In this document: positions 23,768-35,960 of the stretch, one piece after another
Numbering within the stretch: the first letter of the stretch is position 1
Layout: each line of letters opens with the position of its first letter
Origin: Thuidium tamariscinum
Taxonomy: Eukaryota; Streptophyta; Bryopsida; Hypnales; Thuidiaceae
Assembly: GCA_947034885.2 (NCBI GenBank)
Contig: OX344749.2
Span: 14,523,501-14,587,500, forward strand
DNA length: 64,000 nucleotides
Direction of reading: 5' to 3'
Notes under the pieces: generated by a model
The model's input: the letters and a program-made list of their open reading frames with translations, nothing else
Database searches by the model: none
Told to the model about the DNA's origin: nothing
Position numbers and translations under genes: made by a program

Positions 23768-24160
23768 CCCATTAAGCACCAGTCGATCCTTTTTTTGTTG
23801 ATTACACTTTTTCATTGGTAGCCAAAGTTTTAGAATGAATTTGAATACTAATAAAAAGAAATGGGTGTGGAAAATGGCAAATCAAATGCATTGGGACAAG
23901 AATTGCAACAATCTTTGCTAACATGCCATTTAGAGGTTTTAAAACCTAATGAAATATGGGCTAAAAATATAAAAATATTCCAACAAGAGAACCTTCAATG
24001 GTCAAAATTTTTATTGTTGAGGCTCAAGTATTCATGTTAATTTCATTATTATAGTTAGATCTTTGGAATGCACCACAATTTGGTATTTTTTTTTCCATGT
24101 TTAGCACAAGGCTAGAAAATGTTTTGCCCGCCTCCAATATCAACCATAGTCCTTAATGGG
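23768..24160. mobile_element. Small TTAA-type MITE (393 bp)
   Basis: The left end is TTAA followed by CCCATTAAGCACCAGTC. The right end, in reverse complement, reads CCCATTAAGGACTATGG and is followed by TTGA, a one-base decay of TTAA. Terminal repeats of the form CCC.TTAA.GACC resemble those of the intact element (CCCTTAAATGACCC). The interior is AT-rich and non-coding. Confidence 0.55.
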
Positions 24161-24354
24161 TTGAGCACTAGGCAACTAGGTAGAAATTATGCAAAAAATG
24201 CAGAAGATAAATTTTACAATACCTAATATTGTAAGCTATGCTAAGAATTAAAACACTTGCTCTTTTAGTGTTTAATAGAGGATATTTCTACAGGAAACTA
24301 ACAACCTAGTATTTAATGGTATACTATACATTTGACATACCTTCACCTAATATA

Positions 24355-25076
24355 GGGTGATTGCAAGAAAGGGCTGTCCTTTTTGGCGTCACAATTGAAG
24401 TGACTTTTATGCCATTGATTATAACTTTTGGGGTATTAATCCAATGTACTTGAAATTTTTATTGAAGATGTCCAACTTGATAGTGAAGAAATTCCTTATT
24501 TTTCAGAAATTTCAAAAAAATATTTTCTAATTAAATTTTAATTTACCTAATTTGTCACATTTTGTAGTTTAGGGTTTTTTAATACTGTGAAGTATCCAAA
24601 ATTAATGATGTAGACTTGAAATTTGTGTGGTCTATTTATACACTAAAGATTTATGAGTTGAACAAAAGTATTTAAAAAAAAATTATTTTATGTCCTCTAC
24701 ATTGATGCAAATAGGGGCCCCTTGCACATACAATTCTGAACATTGAAAATGGTTTCAAAATCATTATTTTGGTGAAATCTCATAATCGTCAATCCTTCCC
24801 AAATTTCCAAATTTTAGTTTTTTCTTAAATTGCTTTTCCTATTTTTCACAAATTAAAATGTGAAAGTACCCCTTTTTATGAGAATTTGCACTTTTCTAGT
24901 TCACCTAGTTAGAAAAATTTTCTACACCTTTCCTTCATAGGGTAGCTTCTTATTAAAGGTATATGCACTAAACATATTTTTCACATTTTTTTAAAATTAT
25001 TTTTCTAATTGAACAGTACTCCCAAAGGAAAAGCACAAACGAGACAAAAACTGGGAGGCCTTTCTTGCAACTACCC
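24355..25076. mobile_element. Inverted-repeat element, GGGTGATTGC family, copy 1 (722 bp)
   Basis: The left terminus is GGGTGATTGCAAGAAAGG. The right terminus, in reverse complement, is GGGTAGTTGCAAGAAAGG. TATA flanks both sides (24351-24354, 25077-25080). A second copy with related ends is at 49761-50435, and both contain CTTGAAATTT and ATAACTTTTG blocks at matching positions. No coding capacity; superfamily unresolved. Confidence 0.6.
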
Positions 25077-25080
25077 TATA

Positions 25081-25838
25081 CCAATATGAGATCAATAGGA
25101 CCCTCTATAAGCAAAAAAAATTAGTACCTCTATTTTTGAAGTTGCATTGTACTATTCTCTTCTTTATTTGAATACTAACTTGCATTAGACCTATACAAAA
25201 TTAGATGACGTCACTCCATTTATTTTGATTTTTCTATTTTTTTCTAACTACCTAACAAAAAACAAATGACTTCAAAGAGTTTATAAACAAAAAATGTTAA
25301 ATTTGTTGCAAACTATACACATATTACTAAAAACCTTGATTGGTCTAAGTTGTTTGTTTTCTAGCCCATCTAGTATAATTATAGTACAAAATTTCACTTA
25401 CAGTGGCCAAAATGCAACTATGATGGAAAGTAGTGGGTAGAGTATTATCAAGCAACATAAGATTTGGTGTTTGATGAGAAATTTTTGCATGATTGTGTTG
25501 ACTAAGGAGTCTAATTTGAAAGTCTCAACAACTATTGTCGATATACTATGACTATGCCTTAGAATGACATGCTCACAAAGATAGTGATAACAAGGACTAG
25601 CCTCATTTTTATCATTGTTGTGTCTTGGTAAAATATGCTTTGAGCAAAAGGCTTATAACCAATACTAAGAGTTTAAAGCACATAAACTTTTCAAGCAAAC
25701 ATTTTGAAAATTTATGCTCATTTGAATTTTTTGATTTAGTTTGATTTGGACCAAATGATTAAGGTATCAAAAAGTAAAAGTAAAAAGTGAAAACACATTA
25801 TTCTTTTCGTGGCATCATCAATTATATTCACTACAAAG
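25081..25838. other. AT-rich intergenic DNA
   Basis: No frame, inverted repeat or known motif of note was seen. The CAAAG target duplication of the next LTR occupies 25834-25838. Confidence 0.4.
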
Positions 25839-28800
25839 TGTGAGCCTTCAATTCATCACTTAGTACTCATTGGTGTTTTTTTATCAATTCTTTTGCAAAA
25901 TATAGTGTGAAATATAGTATTAAAAAATCTCAAAAGAGTGTAAAATCAAAAATAAGTATATTACATGCTAATATAGTATTTTATCATATTTTACCCAACT
26001 CTAGTAGAATTACCCAAAATAGCTTCACCTACTACATATGTGATGAAGTTTGCTAAAACAAGTCCAAGAGAACCTAGTAAGAATCCAAGGATCTAGTTTA
26101 ATAAATAGATTACAAGTTTCTCGATCAATTTCTATTTTTTATAGAAACTCCAATTGTTAGCCTATAAATTGAAAAACATTACAATGAATCGATAAAGGGT
26201 CCTACGGCCAAAAGATGGTGTTTTAAGGTTTAAATCACACTAGAAATTGAATGGCCAAGTCGCTTTGTTAAGATTCTTCTCTATACAAAAGATTCTTTAA
26301 AATTCAATAATTGAAGGATGGTGCAAGATTTTACTCTCCTACGGCAATTGTATAGAGTCCGAATATAGGATTACATATCTTCTAAAGGATTTGATGGGTG
26401 GTCCCTCAAAAAGTTTCGAAATTTTTTATTACCGAGAAGATGCCTCTTCAGATAGTCAACTGCTTTAACTACCAACAAGAAATTTTTAGAAATTATTCAA
26501 ATTGTAGTAAAATCTCATTAAAAATCAAAATAACTTTTTTTATGTTGATAAAAAGTTCTAACAAGTTTTAGAGCATTTTGATACTCGGAAGTATCCAAAC
26601 TATTGAGATCCTCCAAGAATCAGTAAAATTTAAGATTATAGTGAAGTTTGACCAACGTTTTGGATACACCTAGAATTGGAATGAGGTTCAATCTAGGTCT
26701 TTTTGAACTTCCTTGTACCTACTAAAGACCCAAGGCTAGTTTATTTTTTTCAAAAAAGTCAACCTCCGTAAGTTGTATTTTTACCCATTTTGGTTGTTAA
26801 GATGGCACTAGGATTTTAGAATTAAAAAATAGGTGGGAGGGATCTTTTGACTAAAGATGACCTTGTGAAGTCAATGGTGCAATTTATTTATGATTTGAAG
26901 TAAATTTTCAAAAGTTAGAAAATAGACCACATATAAAGTAAAAAAATAGTTAAATTAGGATGAAAATCCTAAATCATAAGATTACTACAAAAAAATGAGA
27001 GGAGGTGGGTTTCCTTGAAAGAGTATAAATGGGCATCCATTCCCCTCTCAAAACACCTCTCATAGCCATTATTTTGGCATGCGATCACATTGTCCATTTA
27101 ATTGAATTTTTGGCCAAATTTGAGCCAAATTGCTAAATGTGTATTTTTTGGAGCATTTCAAGCTCGAACTTTGTGTTTTTGTTGAAGTTTTGTAGGACTT
27201 TGGGTCCCTTCAAGTTTTTCTAACTTCTTATGTGTTTTGGTCTAATTTTTTATATCAATAATAGATATTTTATTGATTTTTTTTTAGGTTTTTTAACATT
27301 TGTACTAATCCTAGAGGATTTCTTCCGTTATGATTGGCAATGCCATTTAGGTGAAGGTCTCTAGTGCTTTTCTTTTTCTTTTTTTGTATTAACATCTTTG
27401 TACTAACTTATTGGTATATTTTTAGTTGTACTAATAATTATACCAACATAAGTTGTAATTTTATAGTTGTACTAACTTGTTTTAGTGTCTATATATTCTT
27501 TGTCCCATTCAAGACGGCAAAGCTTTGACTTTGTAAAAAAGAAATTTGTTTAGAATTATAGAGGTTTTCAAACTCACAATGAAGCTTTGACTTTGTAAGA
27601 ACATCTCCATGCCAGACCCCTCAAGTAGGGACGCCAAGTGGGGTCTAGCGTAGATTGCCAACTTGCAAGGGGCCTTCATAATCTCACCTGTCCCACGCCT
27701 TCATTGCAAATTCGCCCATTAAGCATGTTTTATGAGGTAAGGGACCACCTTTATGAGATTGTCAAGCCGTGTAGGGGGTCTCAAAGCTGCAAATGGCCAA
27801 ACATTCTTTTAAAATGTATTATAGTTGAATAATACAAGGGATAGTAAGGCACGGGGAAGACATACAATTTATTAGTGCCCTTCTTAATTTGGAGTGTTTA
27901 CTAGATGATTTTTTGGCTTGGTGCACTTGGCATAGGGCAGTGCCACATTCCTAATATGCTATTGTGATGTGTTTATGGTCTTTATAGTGCAAGTATGGGC
28001 ATGCTCTAAAGGAGGAATTTATTTAGAATTATAGTGGTTTTCAAACTCATGGCAAAGCTTTGACCTTGTTAAAGTATTAAAACATCCATAGAATTTAAAG
28101 TGTTGTAGAAAGGTGGCAAAGCTTTGAACTTGTAGGTTCGGAAAATTCTCCCACCAAAAAAAAGTGTTTAGTAACCAAGTTAGTGTTTAAAACACTAAAA
28201 TTACAAATTAAGTGTAATACTTAAAGTTTGAGTGTCAAAAATCCTTCTTTATTTTCAACCAAGGTGTTAATTATTTACTGAAATTTCCATTGAAAATTTG
28301 CCTAGTGTTCTAAAAATCTAAAATTTAGAGAAGTTAGGGCCAAGCAACAAACACCTAGGGCAACCAAATCTCTAGGGCAGCCAAGCCAAACCTTGGCAAG
28401 GCTAGAGCCAAAGCTTCTTATGGGGCCAACTGAATCGAGACCAAACCTAGTAGGGTTAGTTGGGGGTTGAGAGCCCCATGTCTACTTAGTCAAAGATAGG
28501 GTGCACTCCTCCCACCTAGGTGGACTCCCATATAGGGGTTCTTTGCTAGGCAACAAAGTAGTAGGCCCTTTTCTATGACTCTGCTCCAGCTAGGCAAGGG
28601 CTGCTAGTTCTTGCCACAAGCTAAGGCCCTCCTTGGCTCTAAAAAATGAAATTTTCACAGCAAATAGTCATTTTTTTCCATTAAATTGCTTTAGACTACG
28701 ATTGTAAACAACTTAGGATACAATAAGGAGTAAAGGGAGAAAAAAAATAGAGTAGGGAAGATTAGAATAGGTGGAAAGCAAAATTTAGAATTAGAGAAAG

Positions 28801-30510
28801 AAAATAGAATTTAGCATCTAAAAGTAGTAGAAATTAGCAACCTCTAACTCACCACTCCTTCTCTCAACTATTGTAGAATGATTAAAATTAAAATTTTGAA
28901 GTAGATGATAGAATGAAGTAGGAAGTGGATAGTGAAGTTGTTATACAAATCTTGAAAAGACACTTAGAAGAATAAATGTTGGATTAGGTGGAAATCCGGG
29001 GGAAAAGATTTGAACCATTAAAAGTGTAGATTAGGAAATAATTGACCAAGATAAGGAAAAGAGTTCAAAGGTCTTTTAATTTTTTGAAATTTGAAGTCAA
29101 TTATTCTGAAGTCAACCTTTGAATACAATAATGTAGTTAGAATAGTTTGAAAGTAAAAGAAATAGGAGGAAAGAATAGAGACATAGTGAAGGTAAAAAAT
29201 TGTATTAAACTACTACTTTTAAGTGGTGAACAAAATTTCACAAAGAATCACAAGATGGAAAATGAAAAAGGATTTGATGACATCTACAATAACATTTAAG
29301 ATGATATCCAAGCCAAGGTAAGTCACTAAAAACCCAAATAGTTATTACATTTCAAAGTTGGTCTTTTAAAATATAGTGACTAAATTAGAAGTTCAAGTCA
29401 AAGTAGTTAGGCTAGGTTTTTTAAGTTTTAAATTCAAAATTAGTGTATATATAATCTAAATCTTTCGAAGAACATCTCAAACATAGAATTTGGCCTTAAA
29501 TCGAGAAAGTTAGGAGTGGATGAAGGTTAGAATGAAATTTGGATGAAAATTAGATAAGCCTAAAAACTTTGGAATAGGTTGAATGAATTTGGGAGAGGTT
29601 AAAATCTAAAATCTGAAAGTGAAATGAAAACATAAATTTGAATTGTCAATTAGAGAAAAAACATGCATGAAGTTTGAAGAATCAATTAGTGGTCAAACTT
29701 CATCCGTTGATAACTTCTATTAGAGAAGTCTGATTAGTAAATTCAGTATCAAATTTAAAATTTAAAATTAGTATATAGAGGACGAAAATATAAAATTGCT
29801 AAAAATAACAAATTAACAATACTTAAACTGAAGCATAACAATTAAACAAGCTCAACTAGGAACTTTTAAGATTAATTAAGAAGGAGAAATAAGGACCACT
29901 AACTTGTAAAACTAGTAGACTAGAAGCCGTGAGAATATTTCATTTGAAGAGAGACTTAAAATTATAAAAGATAGAGAAGGATGAAGTATTAGACTAATTT
30001 TGGTTGAAAACTTAACGAATTCATCCAAAGTGAACAAAACTTAGAATACCAGTGGCAATGTCTATCTATAACTTGTCCTTAATATTTCAAATCATTTTGA
30101 ACATAGAACTCTTAGAAACTGTGAATGAAGTTTCATTAGCCTTTGTAAGGGTGAAACTTCATTCATCTATAATTTCACTGAGAAAGTCAAATTGAGTTGA
30201 TTTTTACATTTTTGAAAAAGAAAAGGAATTATTTGCAAGCTTGTATAAATAGTTTTAGTCTAAACCATCTTGCATGAAAAAAACACAGTAGCCTAGTTGT
30301 TAAACTGAAAATCCCGTAACACACATTACCAATTCATACTTTGAGTCACTTGGACTACTTTGAGTCATTAAGGCATTAAAACAAGATCCATTTCTTGAAA
30401 GGCACAATGAACCGACGTATAGGCACCCAATAGTAAAATTATAACAATTTCAACAAAAAAACTTGATTGTATTAGATTAGTTAGGACAGGTGGATAATTA
30501 GTTCTTCACA
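25839..30510 (+). mobile_element. Solo LTR, family A, copy 4 (plus orientation, 4.67 kb)
   Basis: It begins TGTGAGCCTTCAATTC and ends GTTCTTCACA, with a perfect 5-bp duplication CAAAG (25834-25838 and 30511-30515). It is homologous to copy 3 and, in reverse, to copies 1 and 2. Shared features are a TATAAAT box at 27024 in a GAGTATAAATGGGCATCCATTC context, repeated GGCAAAGCTTTGAC motifs (27515-28130), CATTATTGTATTCAAAGGTTGAC in reverse near 29110-29140, and AAGATCCATT..CTTG..AGGCACAATG near the right end. It is longer than copy 3 partly because of an insertion at about 27600-28010. It carries no gag or pol. Confidence 0.8.
27540..28075 (+). repeat. Direct repeats flanking an insertion in LTR copy 4
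   Basis: A roughly 57-bp segment containing TTTAGAATTATAGAGGTTTTC and AAAGCTTTGAC occurs at 27540-27596 and again at 28014-28070. Between them, sequence starting AACATCTCCATGCC and ending GGGCATGCTCT (about 27600-28010) looks like a later insertion with short inverted ends. The 64-codon frame inside it has no recognisable content. Confidence 0.4.
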
Positions 30511-30515
30511 CAAAG

Positions 30516-32236
30516 GCTTTATACCCAAAAGCTTGGTATTGGTACTAAGTAGATCATGCCACAAGCCTTTCAAACTAGCATTCTATTTTCCATCCACACA
30601 ACAACAATGAATTGCTATCATTCACAACTTACAGTTTTTTTGGCACTATATCACCTAATCTAAAGTACAAGAAGGAACCCAAATTCCTTCATATTACACA
30701 TTTTCATTGCAAATTCTTTCATTTTTCTGCATATAACCTCTAAAAAAGTGATACACATAAAGTCTCCTTATCATCAAATCTTTTTTATCAATATACTATA
30801 CAAATCTTATAATTTTGTTTCTAATATTTTGTATATTCTAGGGAATGAAAAAACAACACATGAGAACACGACTTTTAAATTCCTACTTTGAATTAAGGCA
30901 CATATGCCTTCAACAATGTTAGTGTGTGAGCATGAACATGCGAGTATGTGAGCTTCTAATATATATATAAGTAAATACACTACCATCTTTGAAGGTGTTT
31001 ATAGTAAAAAATACCTATACTATAGGTACCTATAGTATAAATATACTCTTATCATAAAAGGTTTCTATAGTATAAGCACCTATATTATAGGTGCATCATC
31101 TTTGAGGCTCATAAGCTCACACTTCTATGCTCACACTTCTATGCTCACATGCTAGCAATCGTACATATGCCTTCAATCATCATCCTCCAATATGCAAAAC
31201 CTACATTTGGACAAAAAATTTAAGCTTGTTAGTTTAATAGGAGTTTAAAATACAAATTATATGAGGATGGATATTTTTAATAAGGTTGAGAGTTCATTCA
31301 TGCCAAAAAATGACAATAGGGGAGATTTGAGGCCTTTGGAGGGTGTTTTCAGGTCTATTCTCGAAATTGTTGGTTGCTAACAAACCAACAATTATAAAAA
31401 ATTAGTCCTAAATGCAAAAAAAAAAAGTTTGGATTTTTAATTAAACAAAATATGTAGTACACTCTCAACTATGTCAAATTCTTGCGTTTTTGTGTTCTTC
31501 TAGTCTGATGGAGACTTCAAATGTCCCCTAATGGATATAATCTTCAAAGAGTAAGAAGGGACAAAAAGATCCTACTTTTTCTAGAAGGTTTAAATATCTT
31601 TAGAGTTTTTCCTTTTGAATTTTAATTATTTTGAAGATTATAATCTTAAAGGTTCAAACTATAACCTTCAATAAGTGTTTAATCACCAATTTATTTTAGT
31701 AATAGTAGCATACTTATTTCAAGAGCAAGGCTAAAATCTCCATCTATCTATATTTTTTAACAAAATTAGCTATAAGATCCTTCAGTTTACATATTCATAT
31801 ACATCCTTTCCAAAGTTCACACCAAACATCTTCATCTATTGCAAATTTCATAGACAATTTCTTTTAGCCATTTCCCAAAATGAACTTTTGTCTTTTATAG
31901 TGTATAGGAAAATAAATAAATATTTACCATAAATTGTGTTTTCTAGTTATTATAGTGGAACATGGATTGAAAATACATGGAAATAAATTTACGCATAAAT
32001 AATTTGTATTGTTCTTTTAAGAATTCTAAAACAGAAGGTAGTACTTGATGAAAGAAAGATCTAAAATGCTAATTATTTTATTATAAAGTAAGAAATTGTC
32101 AATCAAAATGGTGAAAATGTTCTAATATACAACAACTGTTCCTTTTATATTTTATATTTGAATATTTTGGAAAAAAAACAAAAAAACTTTATGTGATTTT
32201 TGAGTCCTTTTTTTTAATACGTACATCCTTCATTTC
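30516..32236. other. AT-rich intergenic DNA with one inverted-repeat element
   Basis: No gene is supported. The only structured part is the element at 30914-31162, listed separately. Confidence 0.4.
30914..31162. mobile_element. Inverted-repeat MITE flanked by a 14-bp direct repeat
   Basis: ACATATGCCTTCAA occurs at 30900-30913 and 31163-31176. Between them are inverted termini (left GTGTGTGAGCATGAACATG; right, reverse-complemented, ATGTGAGCATAGAAGTGTG) and an internal palindromic CCTATAGTATA region. The long duplication is closest to Mutator-like behaviour, but the class is not certain. Confidence 0.5.
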
Positions 32237-32240
32237 TTAA

Positions 32241-33165
32241 CCCCTAAAGGACCAAACTGCGTTTTTTGGCAACATAGCGATTTTGGGCAGCTCACTACGG
32301 ATGGAGTTTTTATTTTTTTTCATTGAAATTTTCACACAACATGTACTCAAGGAGTAGCTTTAAGGCCCAACAATTTTCATAACTTTTGACTACATGGTCA
32401 AAAAGTTATTGCATGATATGTAGTTTTCATTGGTTGGCAGGCAACCCAAAAATTTCTTATAAAAACTTTTTTTTCAAAATTAAAAACTTGAAATTGGTTT
32501 TCTAGATGTACATATATGCAGAAAGCTTTGAATCACTCTATTTTGATTTATGAGATGAAAGTTATAAAGAGATTTAGTTTGTGGGCAGTTATAGATTCTC
32601 TACTCTAAAATAAACTTTGGAAGCCTTTATTTTCTTCAATTTTAAATATTTTTGAAAAAAAATTAAAAATTTGGATGTTGATTGTTTGTCACAACATTAC
32701 AACCATTGGGATTTTCATTTTTCATTTTTATATATAAATTGTTCACAATTTAGTATTTTCAAACATTTTCTACTTCTTTCTACTTACTATTTTTTTCCTA
32801 TATGTTGTACAATTCCAAATGATTTGAAATTTTTTGACCATATAGCCAACTTGAATTGTAAAACGAATTCAAAGAGTAACCACCATTTTGGACATTTTTT
32901 CATAGAAATGTGACCTTGTGAAGTGCAGCTGCCCGCTTTTTTGCAGGGACAAAAAAAGGGTTTTTGTCAATTCAAATGCTAATATCTTGCAATCTATATG
33001 GTGAAAAATTCTGAAATTTTTTCCACATCTTTTCACACAAGTGTACTATAAGATCATATGGTTACATGTGTCTAAACATGTTTTTTTTCAAAAATTTGGT
33101 GCTTGAAGTAGACATGGCAGTTTTGGTGTGTTTTTGGTGAAGACATAGTCTCTGACCTTTAGGGG
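32241..33165 (+). mobile_element. Non-autonomous TTAA element, 0.92-kb family, copy 3 (best preserved)
   Basis: It starts CCCCTAAAGGACCAAACTG and ends CTGACCTTTAGGGG, with TTAA at 32237-32240 and 33166-33169. The length is 925 bp. The outer 10 bp are perfect inverted repeats (CCCCTAAAGG / CCTTTAGGGG). The 80-codon frame at 32671-32913 is not conserved as a coding frame among copies. Its termini resemble those of the intact piggyBac element (CCCTTAAATGACC), supporting cross-mobilisation as a hypothesis. Confidence 0.85.
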
Positions 33166-33169
33166 TTAA

Positions 33170-34194
33170 TTAAAAGTTTTTTTAGCCTTTTGATTGCCGA
33201 CAAAATAAAATTCCTTGCAACTTTTGTTTCATTATTTCAAAATAAATGGTTCAAATGTTTTTGAGTAGGTGTCAACCTATACATTAAAAAATGTTAACTA
33301 ATCTTCTTTGAAAGTATTAGCATATTTTTAGTTGCATGTTTTGACATTGAAATTTTTGTAAAACCTATAACTTTTGCAATGTATTTATTGGAATGACATA
33401 AAACAAAGTTTGACATTGAGGTCAAAATGATTGGCATCCATTGAGAAAAACATGTAAAAAATCAAAATCATAAAGCCAATTGAAACTTACTACTTGAATA
33501 ATAATAAAAACATCAAAGTAAATTCTTTTAGTCAAATAGGGATTAAGATATGATTTGCATATTGTATCATGCAACAAGTTAGAATAGGGTGAAGATTTCT
33601 TCCCCTTCATTTGATTTTAATGTTTTGATGAGTTGAGTTCAATTTTTGCAATGAATATACTTTTAGAGGTATTTGAAAATTTATTGCAAAATTTGATTTG
33701 AAACTCCTATTCAGGAATTTTTTTTCCAAATGATATTTTAATCTTGTTCAACTTTGTAATTTTTGAAATGATAATAACTTATATAGAAGAGCTAGCTATA
33801 ACCAATCATATAAATAAAGAACATGATCTGAAGTAGCATAAGACAAATAAAATATTTTTGAAGGTGTATAGATAGAAATGATGAGGATTGTCAAAAATTT
33901 GGTAATTTTGTCACTTGAATTAAAAATTACTATGAATTTTGGAAGTCAAAAGTTGGTTTAGACCTCTATCCAATGTCCTTCAAATTCTTTTAAGTCCAAT
34001 CATTCAAGAATTACTTTCCCACTCACTACTTTCTACTTTTTTGGTTACTACTTGGGGACAAGTGTCTTGACCTCACTAGTCTCGACCTTGATAAGGTGAA
34101 AAAACACACTCTAAGCTTTGTTTAAAAATCTCTTCAAACCTTGGTTGAAAATAACTACACCCTACACGTTGTATATAGGGCTCTAGTCAAGAAT
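33170..34194. other. AT-rich intergenic DNA
   Basis: No gene, inverted repeat or conserved block was recognised. Confidence 0.4.
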
Positions 34195-34197
34195 GGA

Positions 34198-34350
34198 CAC
34201 TACAAGAAAATGGGGGTATAAATGACTTGCTCACAATGAGTACATCAACAACAATGACTGCAAAAAGACTATAAAAAGATTGTTTTGCAGTCATTGTTGT
34301 TGGTGTAGTTATTGTGTACAAGTTATTTACACCCCCATTTTCTTGTAGTG
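34198..34350. mobile_element. CACTA-type MITE (153 bp)
   Basis: It is a near-perfect foldback: CACTACAAGAAAATGGGGG at the left and its reverse complement at the right end, with a 3-bp duplication GGA (34195-34197 and 34351-34353). CACTACAAGAAA termini with 3-bp duplications are the hallmark of the CACTA (En/Spm) superfamily. No coding capacity. Confidence 0.85.
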
Positions 34351-34353
34351 GGA

Positions 34354-35365
34354 AGGTCCTACTAAAGTTACATACAATCTAGATGGTTTCTTATCCAAAA
34401 TGTTCCATTAGTTCTATCCTCGCAACTTTGAGTCCCAATTGTCAAAAGGACTACACGACTTTTAGTACCAAATTGGGCACTAAAATGTATTCATTCTCTA
34501 AAAAATTGCAAATGATTGGTTGCTGGGTGTGTTTTTTTTTAATCAAAGTCAAGCACTTCACCATAACATTTGACCTTGACTTTTCAGTACCTGATTTGAG
34601 TGTGTTGAATTTACCATAAGAGAACAATCTTCTTTTTTGTCTTGGCCACTCGTGGTTGGCAGTTTTGTTCCTTTCCTTTCCCTTCCCTGCCAATGAAATT
34701 CCATTTCATTTCTTTATAAAGAAAGAACAAGAGAACAATGAAGCCATTCAGTTTGTTTGTTTTTTACATTCTTTCTACAAATGATTTTGATGTTTCCTTG
34801 TAGAACGTGCATGCATGCATGCAATTTTTTATTTGTTTTTAAAACAAGTGTGTTGAACATGCCTGCATTTTGAGTGGCGGGCACGGAAGTTAGCTTACTC
34901 CAGCCATTTTCTTCTTGCAAATTGCAATGGGATTCTGTTTCATTTATGCCAAAACAACAACAAAAAATTACTCCGGCCAGCATATACAGCCAGTATTACA
35001 GTTCTGGGGAATAGAAAACAAACTGACTGACACCTTGAGTTGGCCATTTCTGGCTGGAAATTATTTCCTCACATGATCATTAAAAGACATCCATATTAAA
35101 AATAAGACTCCTGACCCCTTAATCACCATCTCAGTGAAAATGAAGATTAAACTCCCAAAAAAAAAAGGGAATGAAGACTAAAAAATTGAGCCCACTAAGG
35201 TAAGGTAGTTGGCCTCTTTCTGTTCACTCCTCATTTTCAGTCTAAGCTTAGGTTGTTCTATTTTCAAGCATAGGACGTGGGAGTAACCAGTCAATTATGA
35301 TGCATTATGAGCTGTTCATTTCCTCTAGACTTCTTGAGGAGTCTATGGTAGGAATGAGACATACT
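34354..35365. other. Intergenic DNA without recognised genes
   Basis: Small frames on both strands show no family signature. A short (GCAT)n-like stretch lies near 34808-34822. Confidence 0.4.
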
Positions 35366-35368
35366 TAA

Positions 35369-35639
35369 GGTAGGTACACCTAAAAGCGCCAGTTTTTCAT
35401 ACTGTGCCTAGTTCCTGTTATTATGTTGTTCAGATTTGATTACAGTCTTGTTGGTGAGTGAAAGTATGTTCCAACGCACCAAAGAACAGTGGATTTGGAT
35501 ACCGTATGCAAAAGTTATTAATAGTTAAAGTGTGTTTCTGAAAGCGCCATCTGCAGTCGGAGTACATGACTGATTCTGAAAATGTATGCATGTTGTACAG
35601 GGTGCGTTAAGGTCAGGTGCCATTTTGGGTGTACCTACC
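35369..35639. mobile_element. Harbinger/Tourist-like MITE (271 bp)
   Basis: Termini are GGTAGGTACACCTAAAA and, in reverse complement, GGTAGGTACACCCAAAA. They are flanked by TAA on both sides (35366-35368, 35640-35642). A TWA duplication with GG-starting termini fits PIF/Harbinger-type MITEs. No coding capacity. Confidence 0.6.
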
Positions 35640-35960
35640 TAACATAACAAGATTAGGTTCTAGATAATGATCACAATGAAAAAATTCACAAAAATATTGG
35701 TTTTGGCTGAAAAATGCCAAGAAATCTATTTTTCCACACAAGATTTCCCCACCACCACCAAACCTAGCTAGAAGCTCTGTCAAATTCCTTATGTAGACAA
35801 AAATGGGTCATAAGCTTCTATAGTACTATAATAAAGAGAATTGCTCTATTTTAGATATAGGAAGTAGAAGCATTTAAAATTTTTAAGTGTATGATCAATG
35901 AAGATATTTAATGTGAGTTGTGTAATCATGAGGCTTTGTCCTAAGTAAACAACATTATTA

